DNA from: Tetmemena sp. SeJ-2015
Lineage: Eukaryota; Ciliophora; Spirotrichea; Sporadotrichida; Oxytrichidae
DNA: 64,000 bases
Assembly: GCA_027382625.1 (NCBI GenBank)
Contig: JAJKFJ010022416.1
Location: 42,594-106,593 of the forward strand
Direction of reading: 5' to 3'
Part shown: positions 1 to 11,757 of the stretch, in pieces
Layout: each line of letters starts with the position of its first letter
How positions within the stretch are numbered: the stretch's first letter is position 1
Notes under the pieces: generated by a model
What the model was told of the DNA's origin: nothing
Databases searched by the model: none
What the model saw: only the letters and a program-made list of their open reading frames with translations
Program-made: the position numbers and the translations under genes

Positions 1-283
1 ACCTCGTGTATTTTAATTTCTAATTTGTATAAGCGAATAGCATAAAAGATCATAGCACTTGTTTTAGCGTTAGAAGGTGAGAAGAAGATATGTTGTTGAG
101 AAAGTTCTAAAAATAAAAATTGTCTGCGATTTGTTTTTTATACGAGTAGTAATATCCACACACTCTCTTACTCAAAATATCTTTGCAAATTGCGTCTTTA
201 GTAATTATTGCTAAAAATAATTTAAGTTTAATTTAAGTATAAGAATTCAATTATAGGATAATAAATAAAAGAAAGAAAAGTCA
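1..283. other. AT-rich region upstream of the phosphagen kinase gene
   Basis: No conserved coding sequence is visible. The stretch is AT-rich, and the 40 bases before the kinase start are purine-rich and A-rich, as expected of a short ciliate 5' leader. No telomeric C4A4 repeats occur, so this is not a nanochromosome end. Confidence 0.5.
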
Positions 284-1402
284 ATGGGCTCTAACCTCTC
301 ATCCTAGATTGCTTCCTGCGAACCTCAAGGTACCTTGATGGGACCTCACCTCAAAACCCCTGAGGACATCACTCACTTCCCCTACTTCCCATCAGGCACT
401 ACCTCCATCCTCAGTCAGGTTCTGACCAGAGATGTGTGGGAACAATTGAAGGATAAGAAGGACAAGTATGGCTTCACTTTCAAGCAAGCCATCTTCTCTG
501 GCTCCAAGTGGACTGAGTCTGGTGTCGGCATCTACGCTGGCTCTCACGACTCTTACTACTCTTTCGCTGCCCTCTTCGACAAGGCCATCTGGAAGTACCA
601 CGGCCACTCCAAGACTGACAAGCACATTAGTGACATGGATTACACCAAGCTTAACTGCCCCAAGTTCCCTGCTGATGAGGATGCCATGATCAACTCCACC
701 AGAATCAGAGTTGGCAGAAACCTCGCTGACTACCCTCTTGGATCTGCAGTTACCAGAGAACAGAGATTAGAAATTGAGAGCAAGATCACTACCGCACTCG
801 CTAAGTTCACCGGTGACCTCAAGGGCAAGTATTACTCCCTCGGCAGCATGACCGCAGCTGAAAAGAAGCAGTTGGTTGAAGATCACTTCCTCTTCAAGGG
901 TGGTGATAAGTACCTCGAATCCTCATTCCTCGAGAGAGAATGGCCCGAGGCTAGAGGCATCTTCCACAACGAGAGCAAGACTTTCTTGGTGTGGGTTAAC
1001 GAGGAGGATCAACTCAGAATCATCTCCATGCAACCTGGTTCCGACATCAGAGAAGTCTTCGAGAGACTCTCAAGAGCAGTTGGCGAGATCGAGAAAGTCG
1101 CTAAGTTCGCTCATGATGACCACCTCGGTTACATCACCTCTTGCCCCACCAACCTCGGAACCGGCATGAGAGCCTCCGTCCACATCAAGCTTCCCAAGCT
1201 CGCCAAGAGAAAGGAGGAGTTCGAGGCCATCGCCAACAAGTACTACGTCTAGATCAGAGGTGCTCACGGTGAGCACACCGAAACTGACGATGGAGTGTTC
1301 GACATCTCCAACTTGAGAAGACTCGGCAGATCAGAGGTTGAACTTGTCCAAGACATGTACAACGGAGTGAAGGCAATGATCCAAAGAGAAAAGACTCTCT
1401 GA
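284..1402 (+). CDS. Phosphagen (arginine/creatine-type) kinase
   Basis: Reversibly transfers phosphate between ATP and a guanidino compound, buffering cytosolic ATP. The 372-residue frame runs from ATG 284 to TGA 1400-1402, with TAG codons read as Gln (one at 1250-1252). Seen: an N-terminal 'HFPYFPSGTTSI' region, then the guanidino-kinase active-site stretch 'SCPTNLGTGMRASVHIKLPK' with the catalytic Cys and its NLGT loop. Length matches the family (about 355-380 aa). 'MRASVHIKLPKL' resembles arginine kinases slightly more than creatine kinases, but the substrate cannot be assigned by eye. No intron and no IES is needed: the gene is one uninterrupted segment. Codon use is more GC-rich than in the surrounding genes, which suggests high expression. 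Confidence 0.95.
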
Positions 1403-1667
1403 GCACTTCAGAATCAGTAAAGCCTGCAAAACTGCATGGTGCAATGAGAGCTCTTCTCCTTCAGGAGTTGAGGCCTTTATTTATTTAGCAGTTATTTAAG
1501 TAATCTTTGCGCACACAAGATATTTATTTCTCCATCTTAGCACGTCATTTCGAATTTTTATTGACATAAGAATATCTGTATCTCAAAGTGGATAGAGCAA
1601 AAATGATCCTTAGATAGACTATCAACTAGTTTAGCATCTAAATGTATATTTTTATGAAAATTAGCAG

Positions 1668-1871
1668 ATGAATGAAGCCAGAATCAGAAGGAAATAGGAC
1701 ATGAAGGATAAGTATGTTGAACCTTTGAGTGATAAGCTTTTGAAATTCTAGAGGGTGGATGAAGTTACAAAGGATAATTCCTTAGCAGGGAAGATAGAGG
1801 AGCTAGCTCAAAGAAGGAAAAAGATGCTAGCTGCAATTGAGTAGTTTGAAAAGAGCAGCAAGTTTAAATGA
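1668..1871 (+). CDS. Small hypothetical charged protein
   Basis: ATG 1668 to TGA 1869-1871, 67 residues with TAG read as Gln. It is rich in Lys, Glu and Arg ('GKIEELAQRRKKMLAAIEQ') and likely helical. The frame is also open upstream, so the ATG may be internal to a longer exon. Not recognised; composition is the only support. Confidence 0.35.
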
Positions 1872-1968
1872 ACCATAAGTAAATACTCTTTTTAAATTAG
1901 TCTGTGTATTATCTTGTCTAGCATTTGATTGAATTAAGATAAATTAAAAGAGATAAGAAAAATATAAA

Positions 1969-4468
1969 ATGTCAAATCGGTCTAGTCTAGTGTACCAAAG
2001 AGATGATAGAGTCTACCCTAAGAATTTAATCTCGAAGTCAAATAGAATAAGCTTGAACTCTTCAATAGACTACTCTCTTTTCCAAAATAAAAGTTGTTTA
2101 TTTTAAAGGATAAAGGACACTAGTAAAAGAGAATTAAATCCTTACTAGATGAATTAGAGTTACATCTTAAATCCTCAAGTGCAGGCTTTGCGTTAGGACT
2201 CAAGTTCTACACAAAACTTCAACAATAAGTTACAAGATAGTGACTTCGTGGGTTATAGAAGTCAAAGACATTCAATTTAATTTGACGATGACTTCAGGTA
2301 GTTTTATGCAAACTCCTCTCCTAAGAGACCTTACGAAGTGCCAAGAGGGGAAAGGAGGAAACAAGCAAATTCATATCGTTTAAAGTATGCAGGAAAATCC
2401 GTTTAAAAGACTTGACAAACTCAAACGAGCTTAGAGAGTTTTCAAGTTGTCCCTTAACAATAGCTCTTCAAAATAAGCACCAACTCAATAAGTCACTGGC
2501 CAAGTAACTTTAAGAGCCGCCTCAATAAGCTTACCCTCCAAAGAGTAAGCCAATCAACAGTTCCTCAAGAAGAACCTAAAAATTATGAAGTAGAAGATCT
2601 CTGAGAGATATTTAGAAAGCCAAAATTCCATATCGTCTGCGAATAACATTAAGTCTGAAGTTGCAAGGGAGCTGCTTTGGTATCCAGCAAACTCAGATTA
2701 TTATTCACAAGTTAAGTCCAACTTTGAAAATATCTATCAGCATAAGCTCTTAGAGAGAAGTTTCAAATTTGATCCTCCTAAATAAAACCCAGGGATAAGA
2801 AAGAAGTATCTTCAGAAAACCACGTCAATCCAAAACTCTTTTACTATTTATTGCTATCTTCTCTATATCAGGAAATAGAAGCGTGGAGGAGGAATTAGTG
2901 AGGAGAGATGAAGGTAACAAGAGAGAAACTATAGTAACTTAAGCTTCTTTATGTTATTTTCTCACTATCAAAATGAGGGTGAATCGTAACTTAAATTGGA
3001 TGTGAGTGATGACCCTCTGTTGGATGGAAATTTGCTCTTTAAATTTGGAGACTAAAATAACTATTGGTTTGACTCTGGGGATCTGAATAATCACTAACTT
3101 TATGAAGCTAATGTAGTTAAAATCTCAAACAGAAGCAAGTTTAAAGTCTACAACAACGTAGATAAAAATGAAGCTTCTCAAAGATCAGCCTTCATTGAAA
3201 GGTGTGGTATATCCAGTCAAAATAAGTATAGACTCAAAAAGTCCAATTTATAAATTAAGACGCTTGGGTTATTTGGATTAGGCAGCGACTTATTGATTCA
3301 AGAAAAATAAATTTAGAAACCTAAATTAGAGGAAGAAGAAGAAGAAGTTATCAAAATTGAGAATCAACAAGAAGACAAGAGGTCGCATTTAAAGAATACT
3401 ATGAAACTTAAGTAGGATTTATAATTAAATATTTGTTAGCTAGAATTAAAGAAAATAGAACTAAAATTTCGATTAAATAAGCAGCTCCCTTGTTTAAAGC
3501 ACCAACTCTCAAAAGAGGAAGCACTATAGCACCCTCACATATGAGAAACTAAGGATATTATACGCCTTTTATATTGTTTAAGAAGGAGAAGACTTGAAGA
3601 ACAAAGATTCTTTTGTAGAGTTGTTTGATAAGTTTCAACAGCGGCATGAAGATACGAGGCCCTCAGTTGATATTGAGGATGAAGACTATTAAAAGCTTTC
3701 TGAGTAGATGAAGTTGAGGACTTTTCATCTATCTCAAAGAAATTTCAATTAGCGAAATACCTTGATCGTTTATTTCATTCTCTTTTAGGAAATCGGGTTG
3801 ATATATAACTGCAAACGATCTGCCACTGTGATGTCAGTTCACTACTCTACTCTTGCGGAGATAGAGTACAAGAAATACAGAGAGATTACTCAGAAGTACA
3901 CCAAGTTAGAGCCTTTGATGAAGCTTTAATTATTTATGGATTTATTTAGAAGGCCTAGATGAAATTGTATAACGACCCTCAGCATCGGTTTATTATTCAA
4001 AGTCTGGCGTAAGTGGACTATTTTGACTATCTCTCAGAAGACGACAAAAACTTTCTGGTTTTCAACTTTGAGCAGAAGAATATAAATGAGGGATCTCTGA
4101 TCTAAGACATCGGAGACTCTCCTGAAAACCTAGTAATACTTTAGAAAGGCATAGCAGTGATATTTTTGACACTGCAAGGGTAAGATTTCCCAGTGGAGTA
4201 TCTGAGAAGAGGCTCTGTGATAAATCACAATCTGTTCTTGCTAGATTCCAAATGCAAAGTATAGATAAAGTGCTTATCGAATGTGTAGATCCTTAACCTC
4301 CACAAGGACAAAGTGTTCTAAGTGAAGAAGCAGAATCCATCGGGTTCCATTAATAAGGAACTCGATCAATTGATAACCTACCATAATCAAGAGGGTGTCC
4401 ACAAGATCATATTGGACTTTGTTCGTCCTTATCCAACTGATGTTATTATTTTATGTCGATGTCGATGA
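1969..4468 (+). CDS. Cyclic-nucleotide-binding-domain protein (channel-like C-terminus)
   Basis: Begins ATG 1969 ('MSNRSSLVYQRDD') and ends at TGA 4466-4468. The N-terminal third is Ser/Gln/Asn-rich. The C-terminal part has two stretches resembling ciliate cNMP-gated channel tails: 'IGLIYNCKRSATVMSVHYST' followed by 'LAEIEYKKYREI', and 'LVILQKGIAVIF' with 'VEYLRRGSVINHNLFLLDSK', a divergent cyclic-nucleotide-binding fold. No transmembrane half is visible, so this is either a soluble CNBD protein or the tail of a channel whose head lies elsewhere. GT-AG introns probably occur near 2400 and 3415, an IES lies at 3924-3952, and an in-frame TGA near 2910 is unexplained, so the exon map is incomplete. 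Confidence 0.6.
3924..3952 (+). other. IES, 29 bp, pointer AAG
   Basis: The direct repeat AAG occurs at 3921-3923 and 3950-3952 around an AT-rich insert. Removing 29 bp joins 'EPLMK' to 'AQMKLYNDPQHRF' and restores the frame of the CNBD. No GT-AG intron can do this: the nearest GT...AG is 45 bp and leaves the frame closed. Confidence 0.65.
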
Positions 4469-4806
4469 AGAAAGATATGAAAAAAGAAGCAACTTGACAA
4501 AACAACTCAAAAATTTAGCCTTGAATTAAACTCCTTTTTACTAGAGATTCAAATTATTTATTGCATTTATAATCAATTGTGTATTATTTTTGAATATGAA
4601 TTTCTATGAACTAATTTATGTAATTATTTATTTCGTATAAATAATGTTTCCTTCCATATTGATAAGAATCGATTTCCATTATTTTGAATGTGCTTGAGTA
4701 TGTTCGTACTTAGAATTAAAAGGCTAACTTCAATGAGGTGATAAAGCAAATTATTATCTAGAACAAGTAGTAAAAGAAATTGGAAAAGCAAAGAGCTATC
4801 TAGTTG

Positions 4807-5935
4807 ATGCAGAAACTGAACAATGGCGAAGAAGGCGGAGAAGACGACTTAATTGGAGTCTCATCTGACCAAGCACAAGAAATTTACCAGTTCCTCGCTC
4901 AAATGGAAAAGAACGTCAGTTTCCAGAATGATATGCTCAAGGGCTTTGAAAACAACATTAAGTATTCACAAACTGAGGGAGCCTCATACAAGAAACTTTA
5001 AAAGGAAAAAGTCCTTCTCTCTTAAAGTAATTTCGGAGGAATGTCTCAGCCTAAGCTCAAGAACTTGTAATCAAGCCAGCAGTCTGCAGCCATTTCTTAC
5101 CAGTCGCTCTAGAATCCTCTCACTCATAAGAATAACAACAACTAAAGTCCTTTCAAGAATTCCATGGCCAAGCCAGATTAGACTCTAAAATGCAGAAGAG
5201 TGAAAACTTAGCTGAGAAGAGCAGACACAAACCCTCTCTCAATAATTTCTAGAATAAAGAAGAGTTAAGAGCACCTTAATTGAGCGTTCCAGGTATTGAT
5301 AGCGTCCATGACGAAGACATGGAGTGGGTACTAAATCAGCAAAACTAAGAGAAGAAACGCCATGGCTACGATCATCAGATGAGCAATAGCAAACTGCTTA
5401 ATGATGATCTTGATTCAGGCTAGGCTTCACCACGCAGCAATCTTATGTAAAATAACGATAACAAGCCTCCTTCTTAGAACTAAAGAGACCGATCCAAAAA
5501 GCCTCAAGTTCACAATCAGACTAAGCTAGTACAAGCTAAGCGTATTAAATGCCATCATATTTATTGAGACTCAAGATGGAAACGAGTGACTCAACAATTA
5601 AGAGAGTCTGGTTGAATTTGACAAGCACCCTGACGTCTCAAGTGAACAAAAGACCTTCTCTCTTGATAAAAATAAGCAGAAACCCGCTAAATAGGCTACG
5701 AATGTATACGAACAACTAAGGACTGACAACGAGGTCAAGTTTAATAGCCAAAACGAAGATAGTGAACAGAACAGTAACCTGCGATTGAACTCTGGGTCAG
5801 GCCTTCTCAACGATAATAAGAGAGATAACTAAATACAGAAATAAAACACTTTAAATTCTAGCTAAAAAACACCTTCTCAGATGAGGTACCTATATAACGT
5901 TTAGAAAAGCCTCAATTATTACCTTTAAATTAATT
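4807..5935 (+). CDS. Hypothetical Gln/Asn/Ser-rich protein
   Basis: Not recognised. An open frame with Glu/Asp/Gln-rich composition starts near the first ATG at 4807; the same frame is open upstream to about 4665, so the true start is uncertain. Coding then continues in a frame shifted by one base at the AAAA run 5187-5190 (probable one-base consensus error), and in a third frame after about 5590 ('SLVEFDKHPDVSSEQKTF'), implying an intron or IES between 5540 and 5590. It ends in AT-rich DNA near 5935. Low-complexity composition makes function unguessable. Confidence 0.45.
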
Positions 5936-6289
5936 TTTAAATTTAAAATTATGTTATGATAAGATTATGTTAAACCTTTTACTTTAACAAAAAGATATTA
6001 TATTTATTCCTTTAAAATTGGTGAGTTGCAGTCATTTTTTAAATTTTTGAAATATCTTTTAATTCTAAGTTATGTATAATAGCCAGATGTGGAGAGGCTT
6101 TGAGAAAATTAATTCTTCATGAATTGTATTGATGGAAGATTTAAGATATTAATTTGTTATTTATTTGTTTTCTATTCACTATATCTCCTAATCATTTTAT
6201 CACAATTTAAAATTCTCAGGAGATAATATTAAATTATTATTCATTTTGTCCACTAATATTACAGTTATAGAATAAAATATATAAATTAG
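5936..6289. other. AT-rich intergenic stretch
   Basis: Strongly AT-rich, with no frame showing conserved or compositionally protein-like sequence on either strand. It lies between the end of the plus-strand Q-rich gene and the C-terminus of a minus-strand channel gene. Confidence 0.4.
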
Positions 6290-8249
6290 ATTATAAATGA
6301 TTTCGCATCTATATTATTTTAAAAGAGAATGAATTAAATTATAAGTTTACTCCAAAGTAGTCACCAGGATTCAGTTATCTTAAAGGAATTGTCTTGCTCT
6401 AAGAGGAAATTCGATCTTACTGTTCATACAAATATAAAATATATTCTACTTAGCAAATTCCTTGAGCGATAAAGAACAAACTCTGCCTCTCTAAACTGAT
6501 TAGAGTTGCATAACACCTTACTTTCATTAGAGTCACCCTCTTTCAGAATAATATCTTCAGGAGAGAATAGAGTTAACTCCATCTTCTGAACTAATTATTC
6601 AATTGTGCTCTCGTACTTTCCCTTGGAAATTTCTAAAACAATTTTGCAATCTTTTAGAACTTTGCTCATAACCTAGGTTTGCACCTGCATTTTTAGACTA
6701 AATTTGGTGTTATCTCTCTATAAATCTTACTCAGTGAATATATAAAAATAAATAGAAGCTAGCGGAGATGTTCTTAAGGAATACTTGCAGCTGCTCTGGC
6801 TCGTCTTTTGACATGTGGTGATCTGCACTTTGTTGAAGATCTCACCCTGGAGTGGGCGAGGCAGTTACAAGTCGGTCATAGCCGTTGAAAGTGCATCTTA
6901 ATCAGCTTAAAGTTAAACGGCATCCTTATTCAGTTCAGCAATCAGTACCGTTATATTACCGAAAATGTTGGCGTTCTTTATATAAAATAGAATCGAAATT
7001 AAAGTGAATTTTCTGATTGATTGTAAATGGCTGAAATGACTGCAACAGCTTGAACGAACTATCTCTCTTGAAGCACTGTTGGAGAGGTCTCATTAACCAA
7101 GTACATCATGACTGAGTAATAAAGCATAGTGGCGTACTTAAAAGAGTAGTCATTTATTTCATAGAAAGCTAGTCCCACACCTAGAGTCTCACTTGGAGGT
7201 ACCCATGTTCGGCTTAGGTTCATTATGTAGTATATCAAGCAAGCCAGGAAATGAATTTAATCTTCAAATAAATTTATCATAAATATTTGAATGAATATAG
7301 ATCAAGAGCAAGCAGATCATGTAGATGAGTTTCAAAAACTAAAGAGTTAATAAATAGGGTAAGCTTACAGTCTTTATTTGAGAGGATGCCTTCATGTTAT
7401 GGATTATTCTATTCATTCTCCCAATCAAATAACTTAATATCGTTAGTATTTCAAATTTTAAGAAACTATTTGAATGTAGAAGATCTTGAGTAAATTGAAA
7501 AGGATCAATAGATCTCTTTCTGCAAATAAGTCGAAAGGAATTATTGCGAGTATCTCAATGAAAAACCACGGTGATTTTATATAGTGAATAGCTATGAACT
7601 TTGGATCCCCGATAATCTCTCCAGTTACAAATAAATTTAAGTGTTTGAATATCGGTTCTCTGGGTGCGAAAAGTAATCATCATATCAAATATAAGCACCA
7701 CGTTAAATAGCTGATTCAGAATTATGTAGCCAGCCTAGTATCTCCATGGGGTATCAAACGATACGCAAAAACTGTTCATTAAGCATAGTAAGATGCAGCA
7801 AGTTATGATCATGCTGTCCCAAAAAATTTTGAAAGAAGAATTATAAGCGAGCACGTATTCAATAAATCATACACTATTTTTATATTTTTGTATTTGAACC
7901 TCTTTTGGGTCAATAATTCTTTCATGACAATGTCTTCTTAATCAAAATCAGGATTGGTTATGTGAATTTATCGATGTGAAAGGCTCCTGCCTCCTTTAGA
8001 TGGTGAGCCTGAGCCGTGATTATTCACGCTACCTGCGACATTCTCAGCATGATCGGCATCTCCTTGAGTATGAGCTAAAAATAGATTAAGTTAAAATGTA
8101 TTAGGTGTACCATAGATGAAGAACTTTTTATTCTGCTTTTCGTATCTGTTTTCGTAGATCTGGGCAGTTTTGCTTTCCCCCTTATCGAGAGTGAGGGGAG
8201 CCCTTGATGTTCCTTTGTTATGATATGAGGATGAGTGCGACTGTTGCAT
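6290..8249 (-). CDS. Cyclic-nucleotide-gated cation channel
   Basis: A six-TM voltage/cyclic-nucleotide-gated channel. It starts at ATG 8249 ('MQQSHSSSYHNKG'). Read on the minus strand it gives 'VVLIFDMMITFRTQ' (S2-S3), 'SPWFFIEILAIIPFDLF' (S3-S4), 'RDLLILFNLLKIF' (S4), 'YLIGRMNRIIHNMKASSQIK' (S4-S5 linker), 'CLIYYIMNLSRTW' (S5), a pore-region 'YSFKYATMLYYSVMMYLVNE', then a C-linker and a CNBD start 'FSPEDIILKEGD' with 'LNPGDYFGVN'. Three IESs (7257-7296, 7452-7471, 7627-7645) must be removed to read through. The CNBD is interrupted by further junctions near 6400-6550, and its last part may lie outside this block. A second channel gene diverges from its 5' end. Confidence 0.75.
7257..7296 (-). 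other. IES, 40 bp, pointer ATTCATT
   Basis: Plus-strand AATGAAT at 7250-7256 and 7290-7296 (ATTCATT on the coding strand). Excision joins 'CLLLIYIH' to 'FLACLIYYIMNLS', giving a continuous S5 helix, and shifts the frame as required. No GT donor is present. Confidence 0.8.
7452..7471 (-). other. IES, 20 bp, pointer AAATA
   Basis: Plus-strand TATTT at 7447-7451 and 7467-7471. Removal joins 'LLKIFYIQI' to 'LTILSYLIGRMNR' in frame. A GT-AG alternative of 34 bp exists, with a TACTAAC-like branch site, but gives the wrong frame. Confidence 0.6.
7627..7645 (-). other. IES, 19 bp, pointer AAC
   Basis: Plus-strand GTT at 7624-7626 and 7643-7645. Removal joins 'TFRTQRTDIQ' to 'TGEIIGDPKFIAIHYIKSPW' and gives the needed frame change. 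The element is almost pure A/T. Confidence 0.55.
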
Positions 8250-8289
8250 GATTAATCAATCTATTTAAATAATTTTTATCTCTCAGTAT

Positions 8290-9841
8290 CAGAATATGTA
8301 CCATTAAAATATCATCTGAATCTTGCAACTCTAATCTGAATGATGAACCGATCGAGGAGCATTATTACTTAAGATGCTTTCCATCCGATGAGTACTCAAG
8401 AGAGAATGTATGTCATGATTGCAATCAGTTCATCCATACTTTAGCATTAAATATTCTCTTAATATAATTTTGAATGCTTGTGGCAAGTGGCTCTTCATTT
8501 TTAATGTTGTTGGAAACATAGTGAGCAGATATAATATCTTGGCTCGCAACTATAGAGAGAAAATGAACTACGTTAACAAATATCTTCTCAAGAAGGAAGT
8601 CCCATCAGAGCTCAAGATGAAGATAAGAAGGTATCTTGAGTACTGGTGGGATTACAAGAAAGAAATTAAAATAGAAGAGAAGGAAGTTATGGCTATGCTT
8701 AACTAAAATCTTAGAGAAAAGATCACAGTATATCTTAATGGAAGAATACTCCAAAGGATGGTGTTTCTAGAAGCATTTGGATTAGACTTCCTGAGTGAGT
8801 TGACATTTTACTTCTAGAGACAGACTTATGCAATCGATGACTTTATATTTTAAGTAAGTTATTTTTTAGTTCAAATATAAATTTAGGAGGGAGATTCTTC
8901 TCCTTATATGTATCACATCGTGCAGGGAAAAGTAGGAATGATTCACATGTCCTCCCATTCGTACTTTATTGATCTGAGAAAAGGTGATAACTTTGGTGAA
9001 ATTGGGTTCTTTACAGATAATTCAAGACTTATTACAGCAAAGTCGAGAGACTATTGTGAGCTCTACTGCTTCCACAAAAAAGATTTTATGAAGATTGTTG
9101 AGGATTACATCCATGGTCTGGTAAGTTGAATTATTCTTTCTCACAAATTTGTTTAGTAAGCTTTTCATACAATTCGATCTGCCTTGCTTGACGAATAAAA
9201 CTACTTCGTGGTTAATCTGAGATGCTACATATGTACTTAGAAAGGGCACATTGCCACTAAATGCCCTTTCTTTAACAGGAAAAAGGGAAACCTAGTTTAA
9301 GCTTTTAAAAAGTTACAGAAGCAGAATTTCAAAGAAGATATTGTAGACTTCCTTGGAATCGACTCATCTGTTACAAACTCATACATCTATGAAGAAGACG
9401 ATCCAGAGAGAAACAGAACAACCAAGATGGGAGAACTAATGCTAGACAAGCCGATTTAAAACTCAAGATATGATACTGATGATGTCAGAGTCCACAATAA
9501 ATTGATTAGAGAAAACTTCTTTCAAGCAACTGCTTTTGATGATAAAGATTGTAAGATTTTAGCAGCTGAATTAACTTATTTTAGAAAGCCATAAAATAGT
9601 TGAAATGATCTTTGATGAGGAGGTCAAGGATAAAACTGTAGTAGAAGAAAAATTGAGAGAGTAAATGTTTATTTACCGCAAAAACCAAAGTCCAGACTTT
9701 ATGAAGAAGAGAGGACTCGGAATGAAAAGCAAAGACTATTCTCTGACTCAAAAATTTACTTTAAATTATTTATACGGGCAGTAGTATAGCTTGGGACAGT
9801 ATGCTCAAGCCATCTAGTACTTCTAGAAGTTCAAGAGCTGA
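8290..9841 (+). CDS. Cyclic-nucleotide-gated channel, C-terminal half with CCHC knuckle
   Basis: Encodes S6 and beyond of a channel: 'IFNVVGNIVSRYNILARNYR' (S6/C-linker), 'YWWDYKKEIKIEEKEVMAML', a CNBD 'DDFIFQEGDSSPYMYHIVQG', 'LRKGDNFGEIGFF', then a zinc knuckle 'CYICTQKGHIATKC' (C-X2-C-X4-H-X4-C) after the CNBD. Canonical introns are 8854-8886, 9121-9156 and 9551-9584. The stop is TGA 9839-9841. A frame change near 8450 marks an IES or intron within S6. No S1-S5 segment is found upstream, where the other channel gene begins at 8249. The head of this gene may therefore be encoded elsewhere or lost; the start coordinate is approximate. Confidence 0.75.
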
Positions 9842-9932
9842 AGAATCAAGCTATAGATTAAAAAAATTGTTAAGATTAAAATGTTCTAGTAAGGTGTAGT
9901 TTTTACAATAATCCTCATAAAGTAGTTCTACT

Positions 9933-10751
9933 AAACTTGACGAATTCAATGATAGAAACTTAGAGTTCGATCCCTCTTATATATTTTTCTCAAGATTGCA
10001 TGATTCAAAATTATTGATACCTTCTAATGAAGATGATGAGCCCCGTCTACTCTTTCTGAATTATGAAGTCTAAAATTCTAGGATGCTGTCTCAAATAAAG
10101 GAGGATGTGGAAGAGGATGAATAAGAAGACACAATTCATAGAACTTCAATATTTAAACAGAGTAGGACTTAATATCTGACTTTGCAGAGAGATAAAAGCG
10201 ACAAGTCTAAGACTCCCACCTCAATCTCCCTCTCCAAAGAAATCTAAGAAAAAATTACTGATGAAGATCTAATAGAGGAAGATGATGAAACTACTAACCA
10301 AGGAAATTCTACAGCCAAGCATAATCCTTTTAAAGTTGAAGTAGGGATATCTCATGTCATTTTTATATTCACTAACACTAAAAAGAGATAAAGTCCAAGA
10401 AAGAGGTCTTCAAGTAATGCCTTCGGTTCAGTTCAGACTCCTCCAAATAAGCATGATAATTTCACATCAGCAAAGGCATTTTCTAGTTTGAGGTTGTTTG
10501 AAAATAAGCAAGAAAATCAGATGCCAGAGCTTTAGAGAAAGAAGTCACTCAAGTAAAATAGCAGCAGAGAGTCCCTTTAAGATTCTGAGAGGTCATATGG
10601 TTTACTAAAAATAGAAAGGCAGATATCCTTATCAATATTATTTTTTATGATCAAAACTGAGATAGGCTCCAATTTAATCTCCAGAAATTACATTGAAGGA
10701 TAAACTTAAACCTTAAACTTATTAAGAACTGCAGTCGATTGTTACATCTGA
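9933..10751 (+). CDS. Hypothetical Glu/Lys/Ser-rich reading frame
   Basis: A 272-codon frame open from 9933 to TGA 10749-10751 and full of TAA/TAG Gln codons. Glu/Asp-rich segments ('EDVEEDEQEDTIH') alternate with Ser/Lys-rich ones. There is no ATG near its start, so it is probably an exon or MDS that continues the preceding channel gene after a junction, or a gene whose start lies elsewhere. Not recognised. Confidence 0.45.
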
Positions 10752-11006
10752 TATGAAGGATTAAACTCTCCTTAGAATTAGGCAAATCTAATTATGATAA
10801 TGAGTCATCTCTTCATCTTTGCTATGGCCAGCAAATACACCAATAGCATTATTGCTTTATAAATCAAAGTTATGAATTCAATGAAATCTATCTCTTTATT
10901 TTAAAGCCCTAATTTGAAGAATTAATTTAAAAGATGTTTAATCCAACAAAGTTGGTTGATTTAAATTGAACTTCTTTATTGCATTAATTTTGATTTATTG
11001 AATAAA

Positions 11007-11260
11007 ATGAGATCCAATAATCATAAGCCAGCTTTTAATAGAAGTAATAATCGCAATACTCTTTCCTAAGTGTTACTTTCGACGTGGATAAACAGCATCT
11101 GTCTCCCCAATCGTAGTCATAAGACTACTCTATGCTGGATCAATTGAATCATAGTAAGAAATAAAACTAGTCTCAAGAAGAGGACTAAATTCACAATGAA
11201 GAATATAAGTCCAGTGACGAGGATATTTTTACTCAAATCAAGAATAAAAATATCCTCTGA
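11007..11260 (+). CDS. Small hypothetical Asn/Gln/Ser-rich protein
   Basis: ATG 11007 ('MRSNNHKPAFNRSNNRNT') to TGA 11258-11260. The frame must slip by one base at 'CCTAAGTG' near 11071; after it the sequence reads 'VTFDVDKQHLSPQS' and 'QSQEEDQIHNEEYKSS'. The slip sits at an A run and is most simply a consensus error, but a short IES cannot be excluded. Function unknown. Confidence 0.4.
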
Positions 11261-11377
11261 CTATTAGCAACATTTAATTTAAAAGCTACAGGTATTGCTT
11301 TTCATGAATAGTCAGCTAAATATATTTGGAGATAATGATAAATAAAAAAGAATATAATCGGATTATAATTTTGTAAA

Positions 11378-11730
11378 ATGTCTGTTTATAGTGGTTTTTA
11401 AAATCGATCTTAGGAATAGTTTTACTACAAATCAGTGTATTCTTTGATGAGTCTGCTTTCTTACAGACTTACTAAGTTTTACAAATAAGGTAAGAATTGC
11501 CTATGTTTAAGATTTCAGAGTATTGTAGTGAGCAAAAGTTTAGCGCCTATATAAAACGAGTTTATTAAAATGTAGTCTCCCTGGAGCAACATAAGAAAAG
11601 TCCACCTGCTTTTTCTTAAGCGTTAAGTTCATTATCAGAAGTAATAAATCTGAGGAATGAGCTTCTACAAATGAGCGAAGAATACCCTGAGGATTTTAGC
11701 GAGATGAGTGCTTCCCAGACTAAGTCCTGA
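11378..11730 (+). CDS. Small hypothetical protein, two exons
   Basis: ATG 11378, canonical intron 11490-11518 (GTAAGA...TTTCAG, 29 bp), TGA 11728-11730: 107 residues. Exon 1 reads 'MSVYSGFQNRSQEQFYYKS'. Exon 2 contains 'FSAYIKRVYQNVVSLEQH' and ends 'EDFSEMSASQTKS'. Removing the intron leaves one clean frame, which supports a real gene. Not recognised. Confidence 0.6.
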
Positions 11731-11757
11731 TTCAATTCTAATGTAAATATTATAGTT

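Noticed and set aside
335..1252. Phosphagen kinase ending at 1252 under the standard code
   Set aside because: The conserved C-terminus continues for 50 residues past TAG 1250-1252 to TGA 1400-1402, so TAG is Gln here.
2908..2912. In-frame TGA near 2910 in the CNBD gene as evidence that TGA is also reassigned
   Set aside because: All complete conserved genes here end properly at TGA, so an unresolved intron or IES or a sequence error is more likely than a second reassignment.
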